A stretch of DNA of 64,000 nucleotides from Austropuccinia psidii. Its lineage: Eukaryota; Basidiomycota; Pucciniomycetes; Pucciniales; Sphaerophragmiaceae. The notes beneath the pieces are model-generated. The model was not told the origin of the DNA and did not search any database. It was given only the letters and a program-made list of their open reading frames with translations. A program made the position numbers and the translations under genes. Location of the stretch: NCBI GenBank assembly GCA_023105745.1, contig JALGQZ010000016.1, forward strand, positions 30,001,154-30,065,153, read 5' to 3'. Positions 49,737 to 59,054 of the stretch are shown here, piece after piece; the stretch's first letter is position 1; each line of letters starts with the position of its first letter.

Positions 49737-50473
49737 TGTCACAGCCAAGGAGGCAGGGGCATTTCCAATCATCATCAGCAAATCATTATATCATGGATAC
49801 CCTTCAAAACCCAATCAGCAAGGGGGTTTCATTCAACAATTCACCCAATACAGTTTTCATACCTCAATACAGTTTCATACAGGCAAGACCCAAATACAGG
49901 ATTCACTAAATACAGGCCTGTCATCAATACAGGCGCAAATACCTGTATTGACTGTATAACCTGTATTGGATTCACCAATACAGGATTCAATCCCACATCC
50001 AACTTCTTCCAGCATACAGACAAGTATCTCAGCACTCAAACTCCAAGGCTGGTATTTCTCACATATACCAGCCCCTCTTCACCCACCTGGGGGTTTTTTC
50101 CCCAGTTAATTAAAATAGTTGATTTATTATTTAATATTATTTTATTCTCACTTTGGAATATTATTTTATTACTTATTAAGTTAGTCTTAGCCTTCCCTCA
50201 CCTGTTCAGTAGAGTCCTGGTGGCCATATCCTTATTAATCCCTTTTCTCTTTTCTGAACAGGTTGAAACAGTGGTACAGGATTATTTGTGGTTGGCTCTT
50301 TATTATTGCTTTTGCTTTGTCTCTCTTATCTTTTATGCTTATTATTTTATGACTAGGAATTTATCCTCTTACTCCATTACTCTTATCATTTGAGTATTTC
50401 TTCTGAGCCCTCCATAAGTAAGTCTGTTCACTGAGTGCCAGGCCCTCTTCATTTTAGAAGAGCCCCTGTGACA
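49737..50473 (+). repeat. Chromovirus E 5' LTR
   Basis: 737 bases. 49850-50020 holds about eleven copies of ATACAG or its complement, in both orientations. A catata-type TATA candidate lies at 50062-50067. The segment agttaattaaaata (50104-50117) is complementary to the sequence just after the LTR (see primer site), which would place the transcript start here. Confidence 0.95.
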
Positions 50474-50474
50474 T

Positions 50475-50488
50475 TATTTTAATTAACT
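50475..50488 (+). promoter_or_regulatory. Chromovirus E putative self-priming primer site
   Basis: No TGG-type tRNA site follows the 5' LTR. Instead tattttaattaact, one base after the LTR end, is the exact reverse complement of 14 bases inside the LTR (50104-50117; kept in the 3' LTR near 58692-58705). Tf1/sushi-type elements prime reverse transcription with the folded-back 5' end of their own transcript, and this arrangement fits. The match is AT-rich, so chance must be considered. Confidence 0.55.
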
Positions 50489-51244
50489 CATAATTGCTTC
50501 TTTCTTTTCATTCATTTTATTCATTTCTCTCATTCTTCTATTATGATCTTTTAATGATTATGAACTTTAATGATTTTATGATTTTCATCAATTTTCATCT
50601 CTCTCATTTCATTCTCATGAAAATTTATTCTTTCTAATTTCTCTATTCTGCTGACCAATTCACTTTATTCTCTATCATCTTCATTTCTCTTTTGTTTGAA
50701 TTCAGGTTTATTCAGGTTTTATTGCTTGGAATTAGTTGGGTTAATTGATTCATCATTCAGGGTTTATTGGTTTGGGGTATTCAGTGGTTTTGATTGAAAT
50801 TTCTCAAGATTATTGATTGATTGATTGATTCCTCAAGACATTGATTTCACCTCAAGATTTTGAATTGACTTTGATTGATTTGATTTGATTTGATTGACTT
50901 CATTTGATTCTTCAAGATACCTGATTTATCCTCAAGATTTGATTTAATTGATTGATTTGAATTTGATTCCTCAAGAAAATTGAATTGATTTTTGAAGATA
51001 TTGATTGAATTCCTCAAGACTTAATTGATTTGATTTTGATTGACTTGATTTGACTTATTGATTGAAATTGATTATTCATAAGAATTTGACTTTGTCATCT
51101 TCACTCTTCAAGATTTATTCATATTGATTCACTTCAAGACTATTGATTGATTTCTCAAGTTCATCAAGATTCTCATTGGATTGTTTTGGTCAAGCCTTAT
51201 TTTATTCAAAGTATCATCAAGTTTTTATTCATTCTTCTTTCATA
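50489..51244 (+). other. Chromovirus E leader with TTGATT and CTCAAGA repeats
   Basis: Non-coding leader. From about 50690 to 51190 it is made of irregular ttgatt/gattga units separated by cctcaaga or ttcaaga motifs about every 40-60 bases. No long frame in phase with gag, apart from 34 extra codons upstream of the chosen gag start. Confidence 0.7.
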
Positions 51245-52603
51245 ATGCCAGTTCAGCATAGTCCCCCAGCCAAGCATACTAGATCCCAGAAGATTCCAGC
51301 TGTTCTCACTCCTACAGCAAGGGCTCCTCTTGACCGCACACCATCAGTTCATCAACTGAGTGCAAATTTGGACAGAGGACCACCAATGGAAGGAGCAGCA
51401 CCCTCAAGAAGAGGTGGAATGAAATCTAGAAGATCAAGATCCTTTTCTGGACTTTTGGGTGGCTACCCTGGCATGTCTGAAGGTGCAAGAGCAAGATTAG
51501 GGGAAGTTGAAGATGAGGAGGGGGAAGAGTCTGTGGAAGAGGATGATTCTGGGGAGACTGAAGTGGCATATGCCTTGGCAAATGCTCCAGAGGTGCCTCA
51601 GGGTTCTAATCTAGCCCTTTCTAGTCAACCTCCTGTCTCTCAAACTGAACCAAGTCTCCTCAAGATGATGGAGCAAATGACTCAGTTCATGGGACAACTC
51701 ACTCAAGCAGTTGCCCCCAGGGACAATTCCAAAGCCCCTGCTTTCAAGACTCCATCCATGAAGGCACCTGATTCTTTTGATGGTACTCAAGCTCATAAGT
51801 TGAGAGGATTTGTCCAATCCTGTCAACTAATTTTCCATAATGATCCAGCAAACTTCTTCTCTGACAGGAAGAAGGTTTTGTACTCAACTTCTTTTCTTAC
51901 TGGTAGAGCTGGCAAGTGGATTGAACCTTACCTCTCAAATATTTCCAATGAAGACCCTTCCTACCTCCTCAATAATTGGCCATTATTTGAATCTCAATTA
52001 TTCACTCTGTTTGGTGACCCCAATGAAGTCAGGAAAGCTGAACAAGAGTTGGACAATTTGAGGATTAAAGAAAGTGGTCATGTTTCCTTGTACATAGCAG
52101 ATTTCAGAAGCTTAATGTCAAGAATTGGAGATTGGGGGGAAAGAGCCTATATTCATGTGTATAGGAGAGGTTTGGCATCAAGATTGTTGGACCAATTGGC
52201 TTCTCACCCTGGAACTTTTGATAGTCTTCAAGAACTCATGGACATCACCTTGGAATTAGATACCAGGTACCATGAGAGGCAGAAGGAAAAGGGCAGTCAT
52301 CAAGAGAAGAAGCCTCCAATCAGTGGATCCAACTCCTCCAAGCCCCCTCAAAGTTCATCATCAAAGAAGCCTTATCACAAGAAGAATAAGAAGGGGAAGA
52401 ATTTTCAAGTGTCCAAAGACAAGCCTCATTCTGCTCTCCTCAAAAAGGACAACAAATTAATTGGTTCTGAAAAGGAGAGGAGGATTAAAGAAGGCTTGTG
52501 CAATTATTGTGGTGGTAAACACCCATTTGAAAAATGTTTCAAGAGGCCTGAAAATAGGCAAGGGTCATCAAAAGGCTTCCCTAGCAAGCAGGGAAAAGCC
52601 TGA
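51245..52603 (+). CDS. gag: Chromovirus E Gag
   Basis: 452 residues; start chosen at MPVQHSPPAKHTRSQ because an in-frame upstream ATG at 51143 only adds leader-like sequence. Basic and proline-rich N-terminus, an acidic patch (EDEEGEESVEEDDSGE, about residues 90-110), then the Ty3-type capsid domain (from about APDSFDGTQAHKLRGF to TLELDTRYHE, residues 175-345), a basic serine/lysine linker, and a zinc knuckle CNYCGGKHPFEKC whose spacing is CX2CX3HX4C, one residue shorter than the usual CX2CX4HX4C. Gag forms the virus-like particle and binds the genomic RNA. It ends in TGA at 52601, three codons after a slippery heptamer that leads into pol. Confidence 0.95.
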   Translation: MPVQHSPPAKHTRSQKIPAVLTPTARAPLDRTPSVHQLSANLDRGPPMEGAAPSRRGGMKSRRSRSFSGLLGGYPGMSEGARARLGEVEDEEGEESVEEDDSGETEVAYALANAPEVPQGSNLALSSQPPVSQTEPSLLKMMEQMTQFMGQLTQAVAPRDNSKAPAFKTPSMKAPDSFDGTQAHKLRGFVQSCQLIFHNDPANFFSDRKKVLYSTSFLTGRAGKWIEPYLSNISNEDPSYLLNNWPLFESQLFTLFGDPNEVRKAEQELDNLRIKESGHVSLYIADFRSLMSRIGDWGERAYIHVYRRGLASRLLDQLASHPGTFDSLQELMDITLELDTRYHERQKEKGSHQEKKPPISGSNSSKPPQSSSSKKPYHKKNKKGKNFQVSKDKPHSALLKKDNKLIGSEKERRIKEGLCNYCGGKHPFEKCFKRPENRQGSSKGFPSKQGKA

Positions 52604-55600
52604 GTGGGAATCATGATGTGTTCAATGGTTCTCACTTATTTCCTTCAAGAGAACAATTGTGCACTCTGAATACTAGTGTCAAGAAATCTTTAAAATTTCT
52701 TATTTTTTCTTCAATCTCTGATATTTTTTATAGTATTCTCATTGATTCTGGTGCTACAAACTCTTTTATTGCAAAGAATTTTGTTCTCAAGTACTCATTG
52801 ACCATGTCAGAGCTCCCTGAAAAGATTCCTCTTTTCATTCTGGATTCTAATGAATCCACTTCCCTGTTCATCACCCATTATACCAAGTGGGTTGTTGATT
52901 TACCTTCCTTCCCAAGCTTTGAATGGGATTTCTTTATCATAGATTCACCCAAGGGAGAAGACCTAATATTGGGCTATGATTTTCTTTACCATTTTAATCC
53001 CATTATTGATTGGAAAAATGGATTGATCACCTATGATTCTAGTCATAAGGATTCTAGTGGTATTATTTCTTCTACTAGTAATGACTTATCCACTGCTGTC
53101 AACAGTGTTGCTCTGGTTGGTGAACTTAAGACACCTTCCTTTCCTCCTTCTGTCCATAACCCCTCCACTTTTCCCTCTCAGTCATTACTTCCATTAAGAT
53201 ATGAAGTCTTCAAAGAGATAAAAGATGTTGGAGAAGATGTTGCTATATCTTCACTTCATCTCTTTCAAGGGGATATGGACCTTCCTCCTTTATCTTTTCA
53301 TGCCTCCCTGGAGGAGCAGTGGGATGAGGAGGAAGAGCCAGAAGAGATTGAAACTGTGCTGAAGGTAGTCCCTCCTGTTTATCACAAATATTTGGATGTA
53401 TTCTCCAAAGTGAAAGCAGAGAAACTTCCTCCACACCGTGCCTGTGATCATCATATCGAACTGGAGGGTCTTCTACCTCCAGTTGGTGTTATCTACTCTT
53501 TATCAAAGAATGAGTCAGAAACACTGCGGGCCTACATTTCAGAGAATGTAGAGAAGGGTTTCATCAGACCAAGCTCCTCCTCAACAGGAGCACCTGTCCT
53601 TTTTGTTAAGAAAAAGGATGGTGGTCTTCGTTTGTGTGTTGACTACCACAAACTTAATGCTGTCACTAGGAAGAACAGGTATCCTGTTCCTCCAATGAAT
53701 CAGCTTCTTACCATCTTTAACGGTGCTACTATCTTCTCCAAGATAGATCTGCGTGGTGCTTATAATCTCCTGAGAATTAAAGAGGGGGATGAGCATTTAA
53801 CTTCCTTTAGAACCAAATATGGCAGTTATGAGTATTTGGTTATGCCATTTGGCTTAACCAATGCTCCAGCTTCATTCCAAAATCTTGTGAATGATATCTT
53901 TGCAGATTATTTGGACATTTTTTTTGTAGTGTACTTAGATGATATTATGGTCTTCTCTAGCTCTTTGGATGAACATGTTAAACATGTGGCCTCTGTTCTC
54001 CAAAGACTGAGAGACAATAATTTGTTTGCTAAAGCCTCCAAGTGTGTATTCCATGCCTCAAGTTTGGAATACTTGGGCTATGTTGTTTCAAGTGATGGCC
54101 TCAAGATGGATTCTTCAAAAGTTCAACAAATACTCAATTGGCCTCAGCCCAAGAACATCAAGGCCCTCCAATCTTTTCTTGGCTTTGCCAACTTTTATTG
54201 TCGTTTCATTAAAAATTATTCCAAAAAAATCTCTGCTCTCACTTCCCTTCTCAAAAAAGATTCTCCCTTCATCTTCAATGAGGAAGCTCTTAGCCAGTTT
54301 CAGATACTCAAAGAAGCTTTCACCACTGCTCCTATCCTCTCTCACTTTAATCCTTCTCTCCCAACTATTGTAGAGACTGATGCCTCTGATTATGCCTTGG
54401 GTGCTGTACTGAGTCAGGTGAATGACTCAGGAAAGCATCCCATTGCATTTGATAGTCGCAAGCTCTTACCAGCTGAACTCAACTATGAAATTCATGACAA
54501 GGAACTCCTTGGCATAGTTTGGGCTCTCAAGCGCTGGAGAGCCTTTCTCCTTTCTCTTTCTGATTCCTTTGAGGTCTTGACAGACCATTGTTCTCTCCAA
54601 TATTTTATGTCCTCTAAAGTCCTTACTCGTCGTCAAGCCCGTTGGGCTGAATTTTTGTCTGAATTTCACTTTGTTATCACTTACCGCCCAGGCAGGCTGG
54701 CCACTTTACCAGATGCCTTGTCACGTCGGGACAACGTGTACCCAGAGAGGGGGGTGGATTTCATCAGCAAGAATCCTCAAAACTTTCATCAAGTTCTCAA
54801 GCAAAATGAAATTCAAGAGTCAAGATTCTTTTCCATAAAAGTTGAAATGTTTTCAGATTTAGTTGATCAGATCCAAAGACAAGTATGGCAAGACAAAAAC
54901 TATAAGGAGATCCTCAAGAAATTAGCAAGAGGAGAATCAGTCCCAGACTATTCTCTTGAACCTCAAGCAAAATTATTATTGTTCAAAGATAGAGTAGTTA
55001 TTCCAAGAAATCATGAAGTTCAATTGGACATTCTTCAAAGGCGTCATGACTCACCGTTGGCTGGCCATCCTGGCCAGGAGAAGACCCTCAAGCTCATCAA
55101 GAGGGATTTTTATTGGGCTGGCATGAATCAAATCATCAAGGACTATGTGTCCTCATGTCAGCAATGTTCAAGAAACAAGAACATCCACCATAAGAAGTTT
55201 GGATTACTCAAGCCTCTTCAAATTCCATCTGGTCCTTGGAATTCTTTATCAATGGACTTTATCACTCAATTGCCCTTGTCAAGCAACTTTGATTCAATTT
55301 TAGTAGTTGTAGACAGATTTTCAAAAATGGCAATATTTATTCCAACTTATTCAACAATCACTGCTTTGGACTTAGCTCAAATATTCATTAATCATGTCTT
55401 TTCCAAACATGGTCTTCCAATCAGTATTGTTAGTGATAGAGGTTCTTTATTTGTTTCATCATTCTGGACCCAGTTATGTCAGCAGCTCAAGATATCAAGA
55501 GATCTTTCAACTGCATTTCACCCTGAAACAGATGGACAGACAGAGAGGGTAAATCAGATTCTAGAACAGTATCTTCGGATGTATGTCAGTTACCATCAAG

Positions 55601-56319
55601 ATGACTGGAACACCTGGCTCCCTCTGGCTGAATTTGCCTATAATAATGCAGAACATTCATCCACAAAGCAATCACCTTTTTTCACCATTTATGGTAGAAA
55701 TCCCAGCTTTGACTCAATCCATGTTTCTCAAGATTCACCTGCTGGAAAGTTATCAACAAAACTCCAATCAGTACAGCAAGTTGTCAAAGAAGAATTAGAG
55801 TCAGCAATAAGAAGATTCAAGAAGTATGCAGATAGAAATAGAGCAATTCCACCTGATTTCCAACCTGGGGACAAAGTATGGCTAGCTTCCAAGAACATCA
55901 AGACAACAAGACCCACCAAGAAACTTTCAGAAAGATGGTTGGGACCCTTTGAAGTTCTCAAGAAGATTGGCAGCCATGCATATCACCTCAAGTTGCCTCA
56001 ACAATGGAAGTCAGTTCACCCTGTTTTCCATATTTCTTTGTTAGAACCAGTGAAGCAATCAACTATCCCAAATCGACATCAATTGCCACCACCACCAGTA
56101 ATAGTGGAAGAGCAAGAAGAATGGGAAGTGGCTCAGGTTCTGGACTCAAAACTCAAGAGAGGTTCATTATGGTATCTAGTTGAGTGGAAAGGATTCAGTG
56201 AAGACCCAGAAAGAACAACTTGGGAACCAGCTTCCAACCTTACCAACTCTCCAGACCTTGTCAAGGACTTTCACACTTTGTATCCTGACAAGCCTGGCCC
56301 AAATGCCTCAAGAGTTTGA
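52585..56319 (+). CDS. pol: Chromovirus E Pol (protease, RT, RNase H, integrase, chromodomain)
   Basis: The pol frame opens at 52585 in the gag overlap; it has no ATG at its head, which supports frameshift expression. Numbering from 52618: protease DSGA at 43-46; RT with KKDGGLRLCVDYHKLN (about 325-340) and YLDD at 439-442; RNase H from TDASDYALGAVL (about 587); integrase zinc region RRHDSPLAGH to CQQC (about 808-855); catalytic D880, D940 and E976 (D940 and E976 are 35 residues apart); GPF-type motif near 1107; chromodomain at about 1165-1215 (WEVAQVLDS, WYLVEWKGFSEDPERTTWEP). The chromodomain has the aromatic residues expected for binding methylated histone tails, which guides integration to heterochromatin. 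All key residues seen are intact. CpG is concentrated between 53430 and 55060. Confidence 0.95.
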   Translation, partial: QAGKSLSGNHDVFNGSHLFPSREQLCTLNTSVKKSLKFLIFSSISDIFYSILIDSGATNSFIAKNFVLKYSLTMSELPEKIPLFILDSNESTSLFITHYTKWVVDLPSFPSFEWDFFIIDSPKGEDLILGYDFLYHFNPIIDWKNGLITYDSSHKDSSGIISSTSNDLSTAVNSVALVGELKTPSFPPSVHNPSTFPSQSLLPLRYEVFKEIKDVGEDVAISSLHLFQGDMDLPPLSFHASLEEQWDEEEEPEEIETVLKVVPPVYHKYLDVFSKVKAEKLPPHRACDHHIELEGLLPPVGVIYSLSKNESETLRAYISENVEKGFIRPSSSSTGAPVLFVKKKDGGLRLCVDYHKLNAVTRKNRYPVPPMNQLLTIFNGATIFSKIDLRGAYNLLRIKEGDEHLTSFRTKYGSYEYLVMPFGLTNAPASFQNLVNDIFADYLDIFFVVYLDDIMVFSSSLDEHVKHVASVLQRLRDNNLFAKASKCVFHASSLEYLGYVVSSDGLKMDSSKVQQILNWPQPKNIKALQSFLGFANFYCRFIKNYSKKISALTSLLKKDSPFIFNEEALSQFQILKEAFTTAPILSHFNPSLPTIVETDASDYALGAVLSQVNDSGKHPIAFDSRKLLPAELNYEIHDKELLGIVWALKRWRAFLLSLSDSFEVLTDHCSLQYFMSSKVLTRRQARWAEFLSEFHFVITYRPGRLATLPDALSRRDNVYPERGVDFISKNPQNFHQVLKQNEIQESRFFSIKVEMFSDLVDQIQRQVWQDKNYKEILKKLARGESVPDYSLEPQAKLLLFKDRVVIPRNHEVQLDILQRRHDSPLAGHPGQEKTLKLIKRDFYWAGMNQIIKDYVSSCQQCSRNKNIHHKKFGLLKPLQIPSGPWNSLSMDFITQLPLSSNFDSILVVVDRFSKMAIFIPTYSTITALDLAQIFINHVFSKHGLPISIVSDRGSLFVSSFWTQLCQQLKISRDLSTAFHPETDGQTERVNQILEQYLRMYVSYHQDDWNTWLPLAEFAYNNAEHSSTKQSPFFTIYGRNPSFDSIHVSQDSPAGKLSTKLQSVQQVVKEELESAIRRFKKYADRNRAIPPDFQPGDKVWLASKNIKTTRPTKKLSERWLGPFEVLKKIGSHAYHLKLPQQWKSVHPVFHISLLEPVKQSTIPNRHQLPPPPVIVEEQEEWEVAQVLDSKLKRGSLWYLVEWKGFSEDPERTTWEPASNLTNSPDLVKDFHTLYPDKPGPNASRV
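52591..52597 (+). promoter_or_regulatory. gag-pol -1 frameshift heptamer GGGAAAA
   Basis: In the gag frame the sequence is G GGA AAA followed by gcc tga. Slipping back one base gives GGG AAA agc ctg, which is the pol frame; that frame is open from 52585. The X XXY YYZ form, place (just before the gag stop) and direction (-1) are all as in known elements with gag-pol frameshifting. I did not find a clear downstream pseudoknot. Confidence 0.75.
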
Positions 56320-57360
56320 TTTTATGGTGCTTGGTGGGGATTGGAGGTTATGAAAGTAAGTTCCTCTCCTGGCATGCACCTTTAAGGGGGTATTCTACCA
56401 AATTTGTTGTAAGCATCACCTTGGCCACTTTGTGAGCACTTGTCAATTTTTTGGGACAGGTTCAGAAGGCCTTGCAACATAATACCCTCAAGATTTGGCC
56501 CAATCTTTTCTTTTATTTTTCTCTTCTTTCTTTAATCATGCCATAAATTATCTTTCAAGACATTCATTATCAAATTCATCTTATGGCATATTTCAATTTT
56601 CATTTATGGTGCTTGGTGGGGAGTGGAAGTTATGAAAGTAAGTTCCATCTCCTGGTATGCATCCCTGAGGGGTCTAATTCTTGTAAAAACATTACCTTGG
56701 CCACGCTGTGAGCATCAAATGCTTGATTTCATCTTTCAGAATCTTTTGGCCAAAATCAAACAACTCACCACAAGAAAGACAACCCCCAGGCATTTCATAT
56801 TTCTTTCTTTACTCTCTTTCTTTTCTCTCATTTCTTTTCTTTTTCATTTCTTTTGTTTTCTTTACTTGTATAATTCTTGTTTTTTTTTAATTTCCTTCTT
56901 TTAAGCAGCAGTCAATCCTCCCTTATTTTGTATTGGGAGGCTAATTCATTTATTTCATGTAAAAAGGGAAATAACAATAGTAATAATGGAGACCAACTAC
57001 CAGTAATACGCATCAAAATTTCTTCAAGGTTTCTTTAAACTCTATAACCAAGGCATCTCCAAATCACAAAAGGCGGGGAACCAGAGGCAGTGGAGTCAAA
57101 TATGAATGTCAACTTTGAACTCATTCCTTAAGATCAAAATTGAAAGCCAAAACCCAATCAGCAAGGTGTTTATGGCAATCGACCAATCAAGGAGGGGATA
57201 AGAAGAAGATATTCAAGAAAAAAAATCAAGTTCATAGAAGAAATTGTTCAAATGGCCCAATTGGCCAATTTCATCAAGATATGCACTTTGGCACAATTGG
57301 CCATATCAGACCTCAAAACATCAAAACAGCCATTTTTCATCAATTCTTATCATAATATGC
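56320..57360 (+). repeat. Chromovirus E 3' non-coding region with a 280-bp duplication
   Basis: A block starting ttatggtgcttggtggggat (56321) is repeated from 56604 as ttatggtgcttggtggggag, each followed by gttatgaaagtaagttcc, tggyatgcayc and accttggccac. The two copies are partly diverged. No gene is seen; short frames are chance. Confidence 0.75.
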
Positions 57361-57870
57361 TTAATTAGGCATATTGGCAAATTTGCGCATTTTGCGCATT
57401 TTTGCGCACTTTTGCGCAAAAGGGCCCTTTTTCTTGTCAAAAGCCTTCAAAAGGCCTTTTTGGCCAAAATCATTATAATTGCGCATTTGCGCACCTTGCG
57501 CATTTTGCGCAAAATGGCCAAAACCCACTTTTAGGCCATTTTTTCACAATAAATCAGTTTTTTCATCATTTTCACCAATTTATGCCAAATATGGCATATT
57601 TGCGCATTTGCGCACTTTGCGCATTTTTGCGCAAAATGGCCAAAACCCACCTTTAGGCCATTTTTTCACAAGAAATCAGTTTTTTCATCATTTTCACCAA
57701 TTTATGCCAAATATGGCATATTTGCGCATTTGCGCATTTTGCGCAAAATGGCCAAAACCCACCTTTAGGCCATTTTTCACAAGAATTCATTTTTTTTCAG
57801 TATTTCCACCAATTAATGCCACTTATGGCATATTTGCGCATTTGCGCATTTTGCGTATTTTTGTGCAAAT
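57361..57870 (+). repeat. TGCGCA palindrome array in tandem repeats of about 115-120 bp
   Basis: Seventeen TGCGCA hexamers by eye in five clusters (57383-57420, 57479-57515, 57599-57635, 57720-57745, 57833-57848). Clusters two to five are parts of a tandem repeat that also holds ggccaaaacccac, ggccatttttcaca and a tatgccaaatatggcata-like block. The last unit is decayed (gcgtat, gtgcaa). The 163-residue frame through it (57479-57970) only reflects a repeat length near a multiple of three. Confidence 0.85.
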
Positions 57871-58308
57871 TGGCCAAAAACCCATTTATTCACACTTTCA
57901 GGGAATTTGGCCAGGACTACTCATTTGGTCCAAAATTTCAATTGTTGGCCACCTTATGCCAACACTCTAAAATTCAAAATTATGATGATTTCAAGTGGTC
58001 TTGCGCCAAAAACCCAAATCAACCACTTTTCAAAAGCCATGAGGACTCAAGGAAAATTGATGAAGACACTCAAGACAAGATTAAAGGAATTTTTATGAAG
58101 ATTGAAGGCAGTTTGGATGGAACAGAGGAAATTCAGAATCAAAATCAAGGGGAAAATACCTACAAATAGTCAAATGAAGATTGGTTTGAGTATTGATTGA
58201 AGAAGAAGTTTTAAGGGGAAAATCTTAAGGAATTGGGGAAAGAACTGTTTGAATTGATTGCAAGCTCATCAAGACTCACTATACTTATGGTGCGCAGAGC
58301 TCACCACT

Positions 58309-58324
58309 TTCAAGAGGGGGATAA
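58309..58324 (+). promoter_or_regulatory. Chromovirus E polypurine tract
   Basis: caagagggggataa directly precedes the 3' LTR start tgtcac. Confidence 0.8.
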
Positions 58325-59054
58325 TGTCACAGCCAAGGAGGCAGGGGCATTTCCAATCATCATCAGCAAATCATTATATCATGGATACCCTTCAAAACCC
58401 AATCAGCAAGGGGGTTTCATTCAACAATTCACCCAATACAGTTTTCATACCTCAATACAGTTCCATACAGGCAAGACTCAAATACAGGATTCACCAAATA
58501 CAGGCCTGTCATCAATACAGGTGCAAATACCTGTATTGACTGTATCACCTGTATTGGATTCACCAATACAGGATTCAATCCCACATCCAACTTCTTCCAG
58601 CATACAGGCCAGTATCTCAACACTCAAACTCCAAGGCTGGTATTTCTCACATATACCAGCCCCTCTTCACCCACCTGGGGGTTTTTCCCCCAGTTAATTA
58701 AAATAGTTGATTTATTATTTAATATTATTTTATTCTCACTTTGGAATATTATTTTATTGCTTATTAAGTTAGTCTTAGCCTTCCCTCACCTGTTCAGTAG
58801 AGTCCTGGTGGCCATATCCTTATTAATTCCTTTTCTCTTTTCTGAACAGGTTGAAACAGTGACTCAGGATTACTTAGTGGTTGGCTCTCTTTTTATTACT
58901 TATTGTTATTTCTTTTTCTTAGTACTCTTATTCTTTTATCAGGAATTTATCCTTGCATTCTGTCTATCCTGTCCTTGAGTATTTTGAGCCCTCCTTAAGT
59001 AAGTCTGTTTACTGAGTGCCAGGCCCTCTTCATTTTAGAAGAGCCCCTGTGACA
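58325..59054 (+). repeat. Chromovirus E 3' LTR
   Basis: 730 bases, ends ctgtgaca next to gttgt. The first 550 bases differ from the 5' LTR at roughly a dozen sites; a stretch of about 110 bases (58870-58985) is much more different; the last 70 bases match again. Confidence 0.95.

Larger units (their letters stand above)
49737..59054 (+). mobile_element. Chromovirus E (Ty3/gypsy), full-length with open gag and pol
   Basis: 9318 bases. LTRs begin tgtcacag and end ctgtgaca (perfect inverted ends). Exact target duplication gttgt (49732-49736 and 59055-59059). gag (51245-52603) and pol (to 56319) have no stops, so this is the best candidate for a live element here, though the LTRs differ by indels and a diverged block. 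A chromodomain ends Pol. About 2 kb of non-coding DNA with repeats lies between pol and the 3' LTR. Confidence 0.95.

Noticed and set aside
57361..57870. CRISPR-like array
   Set aside because: Repeats are contiguous and AT/GC palindromic with no distinct spacers, in a eukaryotic retroelement.
57479..57970. 163-residue frame through the TGCGCA repeats
   Set aside because: Repeat-derived, no conserved domain; openness follows from repeat length.
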